A DNA stretch of 8,921 nt from Clostridiales bacterium (GTDB taxonomy: Bacteria > Bacillota_A > Clostridia > Lachnospirales > Lachnospiraceae), in NCBI GenBank assembly GCA_030154385.1, contig JASKJZ010000082.1, positions 1-8,921 of the forward strand, in the 5' to 3' direction. The notes beneath the pieces are model-generated. The model did not search any database. It was not told the origin of the DNA and saw only the letters and a list, made by a program, of their open reading frames with translations. This document shows, piece by piece, positions 1 to 6,964 of the stretch (positions are counted from its first letter, which is position 1; the number at the start of each line of letters is the position of its first letter). The translations under genes were made by a program, and so were the position numbers.

Positions 1-753
1 ACTCTCATTTTTTATTTTGACGGTATCCTTTGTCTCTTCGCATTCCTTTTGTTCTATTTCTTTTGGATTTGTCAACCTTTCCAGTACAATTTTTCGTTGG
101 AAGGGTACTTTTCTTAATACTTCTTCCAACTCTCTTTTGGATTGCCTGGAAGTAAAAAACATCGAAAAACCATTTTCTTTTATAAGTTCTGCGCTTTCTG
201 GCGCTGTCATAATATCCTCTGGTACATGATGGAGTTCCGCAACCATTCCCTCAAAGGAAGTAACTGCGGTATATGCACGTATATCCTCCATTCCACAATC
301 TTCATCAAAATAAATCAACGCATGATATGAGACACTCTCCTGTCTTTCTTTCAAAAATGATAAACAATCTGCAATCTGCTTGAGCAGCTCCTGGCAATCG
401 CCATCAACCGCATCATGATTTTTTATTTTCTCTAGCTCAACCTTGATAAAATCAATTCCCGACAAAATAATATCGGAGAGCATTCCACAATCAACCGTTT
501 GTGGTTTCTCTTCTCGAATATAAAAGAAGAGGTCTTCCATTTTATGTGATAAATTGGAAATATTATCCAACATCATCATAGAAGAAGACCCTTTTAAGGT
601 ATGCATCGCACGAAATACCTCGTGAATCGCATCCTCACAATAACAATTGTCCTTTTCGCTGGCAAGAACTGCATCCTCAAGCTGCCCCAAAAGCTGAGAA
701 GTCTCATAAATAAAGGCCTCAAGCATGATTTCTTGTATCGATTCCTCCGACAA
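1..753 (-). CDS. cheA: Chemotaxis histidine kinase CheA, N-terminal part (C-terminus beyond window)
   Basis: Minus-strand reading frame of 251 codons, open to the window edge, so only the N-terminal part is seen. Residues 1 to about 110 form an Hpt (P1) domain with the phosphoacceptor motif HTLKGSS at 51-57 (His51). Residues about 142-228 look like the P2 domain that docks CheY/CheB: it begins YHALIYFDEDCGMEDIRA and has the usual alternating strand/helix pattern. The dimerisation, ATPase and CheW-like domains would lie outside the window. In known systems CheA autophosphorylates in response to chemoreceptors and passes phosphate to CheY. The start is TTG at 751-753: there is no in-frame ATG between the upstream in-frame stop and codon 10, and an AGGTGA ribosome site lies 4 bases upstream. 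The N-terminus, about nine residues before MLEAFIYETSQLL, fits the family. It follows the CheY gene by 55 bases in the same operon. Family assignment is secure; the exact start is less so. Confidence 0.9.
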   Translation of the reverse strand, partial: MSEESIQEIMLEAFIYETSQLLGQLEDAVLASEKDNCYCEDAIHEVFRAMHTLKGSSSMMMLDNISNLSHKMEDLFFYIREEKPQTVDCGMLSDIILSGIDFIKVELEKIKNHDAVDGDCQELLKQIADCLSFLKERQESVSYHALIYFDEDCGMEDIRAYTAVTSFEGMVAELHHVPEDIMTAPESAELIKENGFSMFFTSRQSKRELEEVLRKVPFQRKIVLERLTNPKEIEQKECEETKDTVKIKNES

Positions 754-757
754 GTCT

Positions 758-763
758 TCACCT
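758..763 (-). promoter_or_regulatory. Ribosome binding site supporting the TTG start of cheA
   Basis: AGGTGA on the minus strand, 4 bases before TTG at 751-753. It is the main reason for choosing this non-ATG start. The only ATG nearby upstream (785-787) is in another frame and stops after nine codons. Confidence 0.55.
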
Positions 764-808
764 GCTTTCTTTGTACAAATCTCTCATAATCCCCTAATTT
801 CCTTCGTA

Positions 809-1171
809 TTAACCAATCTGGTGCAGCACTTTTATTAATTGCTCTTCTTTAAAAGGTTTGACCACAAATGACCGGGCACCAAACATAATAGCCTGCCGCA
901 CTTTATCCTCCTGCCCCATTGCAGATACCATAAGGACTTTAGCCTTTGGATCTGCCTCCATGATACCTTTTAGCGCTTCCAGTCCACCAAGCTTTGGCAT
1001 AGTAATATCCATCGTAACAATATCTGGTTTTATTTCTCCATATTTTTCAATTGCCTCATTTCCATCCTCAGCTTCCGCAACTACCACAAATCCATTTTTC
1101 TCTAACATCGTCTTTAATGTTGCTCGCATAAAGGAAGCATCATCCACCACCATGATTCGTTTCACCGTCAT
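809..1171 (-). CDS. cheY: CheY-type single-domain response regulator
   Basis: A 120-residue stand-alone receiver domain with no output domain. All receiver signature residues are present: acidic pair D10-D11, phosphoacceptor D55 in the context VTMDITMP, S83 at the switch Ser/Thr position, and K105 in the VVKPF motif. In this family the phosphorylated form binds the flagellar switch. The gene directly precedes cheA in one operon with its own sigma-A promoter, so CheA is its likely kinase. The start is uncertain. ATG at 1169-1171 has the G-rich ribosome site (AAAGGGGT) only one base away, whereas GTG at 1163-1165, two codons on, sits seven bases from it. The protein would then begin VKRIMVVDD. 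Stand-alone receivers beside cheA can also be regulators such as CheY homologues not acting on the motor, so the motor role is inferred. Confidence 0.88.
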   Translation of the reverse strand: MTVKRIMVVDDASFMRATLKTMLEKNGFVVVAEAEDGNEAIEKYGEIKPDIVTMDITMPKLGGLEALKGIMEADPKAKVLMVSAMGQEDKVRQAIMFGARSFVVKPFKEEQLIKVLHQIG

Positions 1172-1214
1172 ACCCCTTTCTTGAAAAAATAGTACTTTCT
1201 TACCATTTTATCTC

Positions 1215-1243
1215 ATTATATCCAAAAAAATAGTTCGATTCAA
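1215..1243 (-). promoter_or_regulatory. Sigma-A type promoter of the cheY-cheA operon
   Basis: Reading the minus strand: -35 TTGAAT (1238-1243), a 17-base spacer and a perfect -10 TATAAT (1215-1220). Transcription would start near 1208 and give a leader of about 37 bases before cheY. It lies just after the thrS terminator, so the chemotaxis pair is a separate unit. The motif is housekeeping, not the flagellar sigma-28 type. Confidence 0.7.
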
Positions 1244-1257
1244 CTCACAATTTCTTT

Positions 1258-1294
1258 AAAAAAATAGGAAGAAGAGCAAACTGCTCTCCTTCTT
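1258..1294 (-). terminator. Rho-independent terminator of thrS
   Basis: On the minus strand, arms at 1282-1294 and 1266-1278 pair over 13 positions with one mismatch and one G-U pair around the three-base loop GTT. They are followed by A and then a run of seven T (1258-1264). It begins 18 bases after the thrS stop codon. Confidence 0.85.
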
Positions 1295-1311
1295 TTCTCC
1301 GCTGATTGGTA

Positions 1312-3273
1312 TTACTTATTCTCTTCTTGTGGAAGCTCTTCTCTAATCTCTTTTGTACGGATTTCTTTGCAAATCTGGTCGATAAATACCTCGACCCCTT
1401 TTTGTCCTTCATCACCAGCAAAACGGCTGCGTACGGAAACAAGTCCTGCTTCTTCTTCTTTTTGTCCTACTACCAGCATGTAAGGAACCTTGGCAAGTCT
1501 GGTCTCTCGAATCTTATATCCAATTTTTTCCGAACGATTATCTACCGTAGCAAGAATCCCGTTTGCCTTTAAAGACTCCTCCACTTTTGCCGCATATGCT
1601 TCGTATTTTTCCGATATTGGAAGGATACGTACCTGCTCTGGGCAAAGCCAGGTTGGGAACTTTCCAGCATATTTTTCAATTAACCAAGCCAAGGTTCTTT
1701 CATAACAGCCAATCGAAGTTCTGTGGATGATATAAGGACGTCTCTTTTCCCCATTTTCGCCAATGAAGAACATATCAAACTGCTCCGCGATAGCACAGTC
1801 AAGCTGTATGGTAATCATGGTATCTTCTTTTCCATATACATTCTTTGCCTGAATGTCAACTTTAGGACCATAGAAAGCTGCTTCTCCGTCTGCTTCGGTA
1901 AATGGAACGTTCATTTCCGTCAAAATCTCACGAATTCTTCCTTGTGTCGAATTCCAATACTCCTCATCACCCAAGTATTTTTCTTTGTTATTTGGATCCC
2001 ATTTGGAAAGACGATACGTCACATCACTTTCCAGACCGAGTGTTCTTAAGCAATAGACTGCAAGTTCAAGGCAACCTTTAAATTCCTCATTAACCTGCTC
2101 TGGTGTCACGATTAAATGACCCTCTGAAATGGTGAACTGACGGACTCTAGTTAAACCGTGCATTTCTCCAGAATCTTCATTTCGAAACAGCGTAGAGGTC
2201 TCTCCATAACGGATTGGAAGATCACGGTATGAGTGCTGTCCTGCTTTGTATACATAATATTGGAACGGACAAGTCATCGGACGAAGTGCAAAAACCTCTT
2301 TATCCTTTTCTTCATCCCCCAGAACGAACATCCCATCCTTATAATGATCCCAATGTCCTGATATCTTATATAAATCACTCTTTGCCATAAATGGTGTTTT
2401 GGTTCTAACATAACCGCGACGTTCCTCTTCATCCTCAATCCAACGCTGCATGGTTTGTACCATCTTGGTTCCCTTTGGCATTAAAAGGGGTAGTCCCTGT
2501 CCAATTACATCAACCGTCGTAAACAATTCCATTTCTCTTCCAAGCTTATTATGATCACGCTGCTTGATTTCTTCTAGATGAACAAGATATGCTTCCAACT
2601 CCTCTTTTTTTGCAAATGCGGTTCCGTAAATACGCTGCAACATCTTATTTTTTTCGCTGCCTCTCCAATAAGCACCCGATGATGAAATCAACTTGAACGC
2701 CTTAATGTTCTTGGTTGACATAAGATGTGGTCCTGCACAAAGATCGGTAAAATCTCCCTGCTTATAAAAAGAAATTTCCGCATCCTGTGGAAGATCTTCA
2801 ATTAATTCCACCTTGTATGGTTCTTTCTTTTCTTTCATAAAGGCAATGGCCTCTTCGCGGCTTAGCGTAAAACGCTCTAGCTTATCTCCCTCTTTGATGA
2901 TTTTTTTCATCTCCGCTTCCAGCTTATCCAAATCTTCTCTGCTAAAAGGATCTGCCTCGAAATCGTAATAAAATCCTGTATCAATGCTAGGTCCGATAGC
3001 AAGTTTTGCTTCGGGAAAAACACGTTTTACCGCTTGAGCAAGTACATGAGAGGTTGTGTGACGAAGGGTAGAAAGCCCTTTCGCATCATTTGCTGTCAGT
3101 ATGCTTAGTGATGCGTCCTCTGATACTACATGTCTAAGGTCTACTACCTCTCCATTTACCTCGCCTGCACAGGCCATTCTTGCAAGACCCTCGCTGATAT
3201 CTGCTGCAATCTCAAGAACACTCATCTCTTTTTGATATTCTTTTTGTGAACCATCTTTTAATGTAATCTTCAT
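1312..3273 (-). CDS. thrS: Threonyl-tRNA synthetase
   Basis: A full-length class II synthetase of 653 residues that joins threonine to tRNA-Thr in the cytoplasm. Order of domains: TGS about 1-62; editing domain with HTTSH (72-76) and CAGPH (179-183), which clears mischarged serine in the family; catalytic core about 250-540 with motif 2 around 355-381 and motif 3 GCYERT (522-527); anticodon-binding domain about 545-640. The three expected zinc ligands are C335, H386 and H517. The sequence around two of them differs from the E. coli form: CPFQ instead of CPGH, and SEGH instead of DDAH. The start is ATG at 3271-3273 with AAAGGAGA seven bases upstream; a TTG six codons earlier lies inside that ribosome site and is not credible. 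It is transcribed alone, with a T-box leader and its own terminator. Certainty is very high. Confidence 0.97.
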   Translation of the reverse strand: MKITLKDGSQKEYQKEMSVLEIAADISEGLARMACAGEVNGEVVDLRHVVSEDASLSILTANDAKGLSTLRHTTSHVLAQAVKRVFPEAKLAIGPSIDTGFYYDFEADPFSREDLDKLEAEMKKIIKEGDKLERFTLSREEAIAFMKEKKEPYKVELIEDLPQDAEISFYKQGDFTDLCAGPHLMSTKNIKAFKLISSSGAYWRGSEKNKMLQRIYGTAFAKKEELEAYLVHLEEIKQRDHNKLGREMELFTTVDVIGQGLPLLMPKGTKMVQTMQRWIEDEEERRGYVRTKTPFMAKSDLYKISGHWDHYKDGMFVLGDEEKDKEVFALRPMTCPFQYYVYKAGQHSYRDLPIRYGETSTLFRNEDSGEMHGLTRVRQFTISEGHLIVTPEQVNEEFKGCLELAVYCLRTLGLESDVTYRLSKWDPNNKEKYLGDEEYWNSTQGRIREILTEMNVPFTEADGEAAFYGPKVDIQAKNVYGKEDTMITIQLDCAIAEQFDMFFIGENGEKRRPYIIHRTSIGCYERTLAWLIEKYAGKFPTWLCPEQVRILPISEKYEAYAAKVEESLKANGILATVDNRSEKIGYKIRETRLAKVPYMLVVGQKEEEAGLVSVRSRFAGDEGQKGVEVFIDQICKEIRTKEIREELPQEENK

Positions 3274-3307
3274 CTTATAATCTCCTTTCAACGTTTCTTT
3301 CTGAAAT

Positions 3308-3344
3308 AAAAAAATCCCTCCTAATCCAAATGGATTAGAAGGGA
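3308..3344 (-). terminator. Regulated terminator of the thrS T-box leader
   Basis: On the minus strand, arms 3332-3344 and 3315-3327 pair over 13 bases with one U-G wobble around the loop ATTT, followed by seven T at 3308-3314. The 5' arm overlaps the 3' side of the T-box antiterminator, so the two folds exclude each other. Confidence 0.9.
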
Positions 3345-3578
3345 CGAATGTTCATTCGCGGTTCCACCCTAATTGCTTTGGCATAAAACTACTATGCACA
3401 AAACCACTTTTATGATGATAACGGAATCACCGGACTTTATTATCGTCACTCAGAGGTGGTCTTCAAATGTTTTTTCACAAAGACACTTTCAGCGCCATAA
3501 ATAGGGTGTCTCTCTCTGCTGCTTTCCACATTTTACTCGTCTCGTCAAAGATTTATTCTCTGTATTTTTATCTCTTCT
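3308..3578 (-). promoter_or_regulatory. Threonine T-box riboswitch leader of thrS
   Basis: The minus strand carries the hallmark T-box AGGGTGGAACCGCG (3357-3370), followed by an intrinsic terminator (3308-3344) and then thrS. After the T-box, CGAAT and ATTCG pair and AGGG can pair with the TCCCT that also starts the terminator stem, giving the alternative antiterminator. Upstream is a long structured region with AGTA on the 5' side and GAAG-ACC-A on the 3' side, as in a specifier loop. ACC at 3458-3460 is a threonine codon followed by A and matches the downstream gene. A second ACC follows immediately (3455-3457). Uncharged tRNA-Thr should stabilise the antiterminator and switch thrS on. The 5' limit is estimated from the promoter. 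This element, its promoter and the preceding terminator account for the gene-free stretch 3274-3716. Confidence 0.93.
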
Positions 3579-3584
3579 ACCGTT

Positions 3585-3612
3585 ATTATAGCATTTCATC
3601 TGGATTTGTCAA
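3585..3612 (-). promoter_or_regulatory. Sigma-A promoter of the T-box/thrS unit
   Basis: Consensus hexamers on the minus strand: -35 TTGACA (3607-3612) and -10 TATAAT (3585-3590), 16 bases apart. Transcription would begin near 3578, about 305 bases before the thrS start codon, which matches the length of a full T-box leader. Confidence 0.85.
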
Positions 3613-3679
3613 ATCATTCTTTCGCATTCTTTTAATTATCTTTCTCAGAAAGCAAAACAGGAACATTCTTTCACAAATG

Positions 3680-3718
3680 AAAAAAGATTCAGACGGTAGT
3701 AACCCCGTTTGAATCTTT
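3680..3718 (-). terminator. Terminator of the Ig-like protein gene, overlapping its stop codon
   Basis: On the minus strand, arms 3705-3718 and 3683-3696 pair at 13 of 14 positions around an eight-base loop, ending in a run of six T (3680-3685). The upstream arm includes two bases of the TAA stop codon (3717-3719). It separates this gene from thrS. Confidence 0.85.
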
Positions 3719-4418
3719 ATTCTACTACTTGTATCGTGCAAGTGTCAGTCAATCCATTGTCAATCGATATTGTTAACGTAACCGTTCCAAGTTCCAATCC
3801 CTTCACGGATATCGTAGCAACTCCAGAGGCAATACTGGCTTCATTCGAAACATCAATAATTCCGTCCTTGCTTACGGCAATCTTTGGTTTTTCTTCTGAG
3901 TTTCCTGGCTTAATGCTTGCCTTGAGCGTAATAGAAGAATCGTCACTTAAGCTTATGATAAGCTCAGGCTCTGTAAATTTTACACTTTGTGCTGGTGGAC
4001 CAACCACAACATTACAGGTCAAGGTCTTTATCGTACGCTTCTTTGCATCCTTAATCAATACCGTTATGTAAACGTCATCATCCTTGCTTGCAACATCCTT
4101 TGCAACAATGGTTGCTTTGGAATCTGCAGCTTGAACAACTTCAACTTTTTCTGTATCAGAGGACTTAAATACTGCATACTCACCCGCATCCCGATCCAAA
4201 TTCCTTACACTTAAGATACGTTCGTTTCCTACTACAAGTCTCATCGTCTCATACGTCAACCTAGCGCCAGATGACGCAGTATCGCTCTTTGTTCCGCTCG
4301 CTTGTGCAACTACTGTGTTATTGGAAAGGAAATTGTTTTGTAGTGGCAAAAGGCTGACCAAAGCAAGTGCGAAGGTAAACATAAGGACTTTTTTGATAAT
4401 AAAAGATACATTTCTCAT
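3717..4418 (-). CDS. Secreted protein with two bacterial Ig-like (Big2-type) domains
   Basis: A 233-residue predicted exported protein of unknown specific role. The N-terminus has a signal peptide: basic RN..KK, a hydrophobic stretch about 11-26, and a likely cleavage site VVAQA-SG after residue 40. There is no lipobox cysteine, LPxTG motif or second membrane segment, so it is probably released or held non-covalently. Residues about 54-138 and 144-232 each show alternating beta strands ending in a TCxxxV strand (C135, C227), typical of Big2-type domains of clostridial surface proteins. The single cysteine at the end of each domain could be free or form a disulfide. The start is ATG with GGAGGG seven bases upstream. 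It is transcribed away from the two-component pair across a shared 296-base spacer with operator-like repeats, so it may be a target of that system. The Ig-like call rests on pattern only. Confidence 0.8.
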   Translation of the reverse strand: MRNVSFIIKKVLMFTFALALVSLLPLQNNFLSNNTVVAQASGTKSDTASSGARLTYETMRLVVGNERILSVRNLDRDAGEYAVFKSSDTEKVEVVQAADSKATIVAKDVASKDDDVYITVLIKDAKKRTIKTLTCNVVVGPPAQSVKFTEPELIISLSDDSSITLKASIKPGNSEEKPKIAVSKDGIIDVSNEASIASGVATISVKGLELGTVTLTISIDNGLTDTCTIQVVE

Positions 4419-4468
4419 GTCTCATCCCTCCAAACTTGGGTATGATTGCATCACATTTGGTATTTTTT

Positions 4469-4474
4469 ATTATA
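4469..4474 (-). promoter_or_regulatory. Putative -10 element of the Ig-like protein gene
   Basis: TATAAT on the minus strand, about 50 bases before the start codon. No good -35 hexamer lies 16-18 bases upstream. Instead, the tandem TGTCA repeat at 4497-4515 begins 22 bases upstream, at the -35 region. This fits an activator-dependent promoter but does not prove one. Confidence 0.4.
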
Positions 4475-4496
4475 TCATCATCATACGCATACTTTT

Positions 4497-4515
4497 TGTC
4501 AGAAAAATGTCAGAA
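4497..4515 (+). promoter_or_regulatory. Operator-like tandem repeat, copy 1
   Basis: TGTCAGAA occurs at 4497-4504 and again at 4508-4515, exactly 11 bases apart (one helical turn). Two half-sites in direct orientation at this period are how OmpR/PhoB-family regulators bind. It lies just upstream of the likely -10 of the Ig-like gene. Binding by the neighbouring regulator is inferred. Confidence 0.45.
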
Positions 4516-4625
4516 TTAATACAATTTCACTTGTTTTGTTCCTTCAATCTCCTTATAATACTAGACAAACACCACATAAATTTTTTACAATTTCGTAAGT
4601 ATTTCTTAAGAATTACTGGCATTTG

Positions 4626-4644
4626 CGTCACAAAAATGTCAAAC
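4626..4644 (+). promoter_or_regulatory. Operator-like tandem repeat, copy 2
   Basis: CGTCACA (4626-4632) and TGTCAAA (4637-4643) again have an 11-base period and the same AAAA linker. The 15-base core GTCAnAAAAATGTCA matches copy 1 at 14 of 15 positions, 129 bases away. It is centred about 54 bases upstream of the predicted start of the regulator transcript, where an activator could work. Confidence 0.45.
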
Positions 4645-4676
4645 AATTCATGTAGCATACTATCTATCATACCGTG

Positions 4677-4682
4677 TATAAT
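4677..4682 (+). promoter_or_regulatory. Putative -10 element of the two-component operon
   Basis: TATAAT lies 33 bases before the regulator start codon. The hexamer at the -35 position (around 4654-4659) is unlike TTGACA. Together with the operator-like repeat at 4626-4644, this suggests regulated transcription. A 10-base palindrome, TTCTTAAGAA, lies farther upstream at 4603-4612. Confidence 0.45.
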
Positions 4683-4714
4683 AGAAGAAACATTACTTAC
4701 CATTGGAGGTTATT

Positions 4715-5410
4715 ATGCAACATATTTTAATCGCAGATGACAATGAAGATATTACCGATATCTTAGCTACATATGCCGAAAAAGAAGGATTTTCACCCCT
4801 GATCGCATCCGATGGCGAGATGGCTTTTCGTCTGTTCCATGAACATAGACCTGCCGTTGTTCTCTTAGACGTCATGATGCCAAAGGAAGATGGATACGAG
4901 GTGTGCCGTAAGATACGAAGTGAATCTAATGTACCTATTATTTTAATTACCGCGAGAGGCGAGGATTTTGAACGAATTATGGGACTTGATATTGGTGCCG
5001 ATGATTACATTGTAAAACCATTTAGTCCGAGCGAGGTAATGGCCAGAGTACGTGCTATCCTTCGCCGCATGTCCCCTGCAGATTCACCGTCCAATTCCGA
5101 AAATGTGCTTTCCATATCTAACTTATTTATTAATCTTGATGAATACAGCTTATCCATTGGAGGTGCCAAGGTATCCTTAACGAAAAAGGAAATTGAGACT
5201 ATGTGGACACTTGCAAATAATCCAAATAAGGTATTTACCAGAGATAATTTATTAGATAGCTTATGGGGTTTTGATTATTTTGGAGATAGTCGAACCGTTG
5301 ACTCCCATATCAAACGTCAGCGCTCGAAAATTGATAAATTAGATAATACCGAATGGACAATAAAAACCATCTGGGGCGTTGGTTACAAATTTGATACCGA
5401 GGGAATATAA
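4715..5410 (+). CDS. OmpR/PhoB-family response regulator
   Basis: A 231-residue DNA-binding response regulator. The receiver domain (1 to about 115) has D8-D9, phosphoacceptor D52 in LLDVMMP, T79 and K101 in IVKPF. A short linker leads to a winged-helix trans_reg_C domain (about 128-229) with the typical LTKKE and SRTVDSHIKRQRSKID signatures. When phosphorylated it should bind tandem direct repeats as a dimer. The start is ATG at 4715-4717 with GGAGG five bases upstream; a TTG at 4703 would overlap that ribosome site. The sensor kinase gene begins one base after its stop, so the two are translated together and are almost certainly cognate. Direct repeats with the right period in its own upstream region suggest autoregulation. 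The signal and regulon are unknown, so no gene symbol is given. Confidence 0.95.
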   Translation: MQHILIADDNEDITDILATYAEKEGFSPLIASDGEMAFRLFHEHRPAVVLLDVMMPKEDGYEVCRKIRSESNVPIILITARGEDFERIMGLDIGADDYIVKPFSPSEVMARVRAILRRMSPADSPSNSENVLSISNLFINLDEYSLSIGGAKVSLTKKEIETMWTLANNPNKVFTRDNLLDSLWGFDYFGDSRTVDSHIKRQRSKIDKLDNTEWTIKTIWGVGYKFDTEGI

Positions 5411-5411
5411 C

Positions 5412-6881
5412 ATGCGCCATTTGTTCAAAAAGCTTCGCTTTAGCCTTTTTTTAAGGATTTACCTCTACTTTGCTATCATTCTTGCCCTTATCGCAATCTT
5501 AATTGGCACTATCTTTCTTAATCTTTATACGAAGAATATTACAAGTTCGTACGAAGAAAAATTAGCCAATCAAGGGCAACAGCTTGCAAGTAACATTGCT
5601 ACCTATGTAAACAATAAGGATACTGAAAATTATTCTTCTTATTTACTATCCTGGCAAGAAATCCTATTGATTGAAAATACGGATATCTGGATTGTCCCAA
5701 ATCCAGATAATCCGATGGACAGTCGTTTTTCCAATGTCTTGATTGATAATATGGTACTTTCTAAGGATATGGAATCGGTTCTGGATAGTGCATTTCATAA
5801 TAACGTTAAGGTCATCAGCAGCTTTGATGCCATTTATGGAAAGACCATGATGCGCCTTGCCACCCCTATTCGAGACAGTGGAGGCAATGTAATTGGGGCA
5901 GTTCTTCTAAATACCTTTGTAGAGAGTCAGAACAAGCTAATCAAAAGCAGCCGAAACTTTATTTTAATCAGTGCCGTTTTGTCTTTTATCATTTCCTTTC
6001 TTATTGCGTATGTATTTGCCAGACAGCTTTCAAAACCAATTCTTACCATGAGTGCTTCTGCACAAAAGTTAGCGGATGGAGATTATCATCAAAAAACAGG
6101 GATTCTTCGAAAAGATGAACTCGGAGATCTCGCCTGCACGATGGATATTTTAGCAGAGCGACTGTCCCAAAACGAAGAAGCAAGAAAAGAATTAGATCAG
6201 ATGCGTCTTGATTTTTTTGCAAATGTTTCCCATGAGCTTCGAACTCCTATCACCGTTATTCGAGGATACTCAGAGACCTTAAATGATGGTGTGGTCACAA
6301 ATCCCGAAAAAATTAAACAGTACTACTTCCGTATTTTAAATGAATGTAAGAGTATGGAACGATTGGTTGGCGATCTCCTTCTTTTATCTAAAATGCAAAA
6401 TCCGCATTTTGAAATTGAAAAAGAACCAGTCAATCTGGTTCAGGTATTTGATGATGTTTTGCGAAGCACTACCGTAATTGCAGCAAAAAAAGACATCCGC
6501 TTAACCTTACTTAAGGATTCCGACTGTATTATGATGCTCGGTGATTATGACCGTCTTCGACAACTCTTTATTATTATTATAGATAACGCCATTAAGTTTT
6601 CACCAAATGGCTCCCCGATTGAAATTCGCCTCTTATCCTCTAACCCCTTAAAAATTTCAATCAAGGACGAGGGAATTGGAATTTCAAAAGAAGATCTTCC
6701 GAATATTTTCGAAAAATTTTATCGGTCGAAGCTTCGTCAAAACGAAAGCGGATCCGGTCTTGGACTCGTCATTGCAAAGCATATTGTATTAAAGCATGAC
6801 GGTGAAGTAACGGTCGACAGCAGACTCGGAAATGGAACAACATTTACCTTCCTCTTTGAAAATTATGAGGAAACTTCCTAG
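5412..6881 (+). CDS. Membrane sensor histidine kinase with HAMP domain
   Basis: A 489-residue sensor kinase. Order: membrane segment 1 about 14-38; an extracellular domain of about 140 residues (40-180) whose end, TPIRDSGGNVIGAVLL, resembles the PDC/Cache fold; membrane segment 2 about 182-203; HAMP about 204-256; HisKA with the phosphorylated His274 in NVSHELRTP; ATPase domain with N-box IIDNAIKFSPNG (N392), G1 DEGIGI (419-424), F-box FEKFYR and G2 SGSGLGL (446-452). All catalytic motifs look intact. It should phosphorylate D52 of the regulator encoded just upstream. The start is ATG at 5412 with GAGGGA seven bases upstream, one base after the regulator's stop codon; an earlier GTG at 5379 lies inside the regulator gene and lacks this support. 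The ligand is unknown; a Cache-like domain would suggest a small extracellular molecule. No clear terminator follows in 6882-6964. Confidence 0.95.
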   Translation: MRHLFKKLRFSLFLRIYLYFAIILALIAILIGTIFLNLYTKNITSSYEEKLANQGQQLASNIATYVNNKDTENYSSYLLSWQEILLIENTDIWIVPNPDNPMDSRFSNVLIDNMVLSKDMESVLDSAFHNNVKVISSFDAIYGKTMMRLATPIRDSGGNVIGAVLLNTFVESQNKLIKSSRNFILISAVLSFIISFLIAYVFARQLSKPILTMSASAQKLADGDYHQKTGILRKDELGDLACTMDILAERLSQNEEARKELDQMRLDFFANVSHELRTPITVIRGYSETLNDGVVTNPEKIKQYYFRILNECKSMERLVGDLLLLSKMQNPHFEIEKEPVNLVQVFDDVLRSTTVIAAKKDIRLTLLKDSDCIMMLGDYDRLRQLFIIIIDNAIKFSPNGSPIEIRLLSSNPLKISIKDEGIGISKEDLPNIFEKFYRSKLRQNESGSGLGLVIAKHIVLKHDGEVTVDSRLGNGTTFTFLFENYEETS

Positions 6882-6912
6882 TATTCTGTCGAATAAATAC
6901 GAGTAATTTTCC

Positions 6913-6941
6913 TTGCTCCAACTCTTATTTTTCGTTATAAT
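6913..6941 (+). promoter_or_regulatory. Likely promoter of the small zinc-ribbon gene
   Basis: Perfect -10 TATAAT (6936-6941) and a weak -35 TTGCTC (6913-6918), 17 bases apart. Transcription would start near 6948, leaving only about 17 leader bases, almost all of them ribosome binding site (AGGAGGGAGGA, 6949-6959). Confidence 0.5.
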
Positions 6942-6964
6942 TTTTATAGGAGGGAGGAAAAATT

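Noticed and set aside
758..787. A nine-codon ATG frame between cheY and cheA as a separate gene
   Set aside because: Its G-rich site is only two bases from the ATG, too close for normal initiation, and nine codons carry no protein signal. It is mentioned only as possible context for the cheA start.
858..1184. Plus-strand 108-codon frame opposite cheY
   Set aside because: It is antisense to a clear receiver domain, its composition looks like a shadow frame, and it has no ribosome site.
3709..4071. Plus-strand 120-codon frame opposite the Ig-like gene
   Set aside because: It is a shadow of the secreted protein gene. It starts inside that gene's terminator and no ribosome site or domain is visible.
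4603..4612. Palindrome TTCTTAAGAA as a regulator site
   Set aside because: A single 10-base palindrome in AT-rich DNA is weak evidence, and the OmpR-type regulator next door is expected to bind direct repeats. It is noted only as context.
4315..4740. Plus-strand 141-codon frame across the divergent spacer
   Set aside because: It covers the signal-peptide region, both promoters and the start of the regulator in the wrong frame. It is rich in hydrophobic AT codons and lacks a ribosome site.
6882..6912. Hairpin TATTC-TGTC-GAATA after the sensor kinase as its terminator
   Set aside because: The stem is only five weak pairs and no T run follows.
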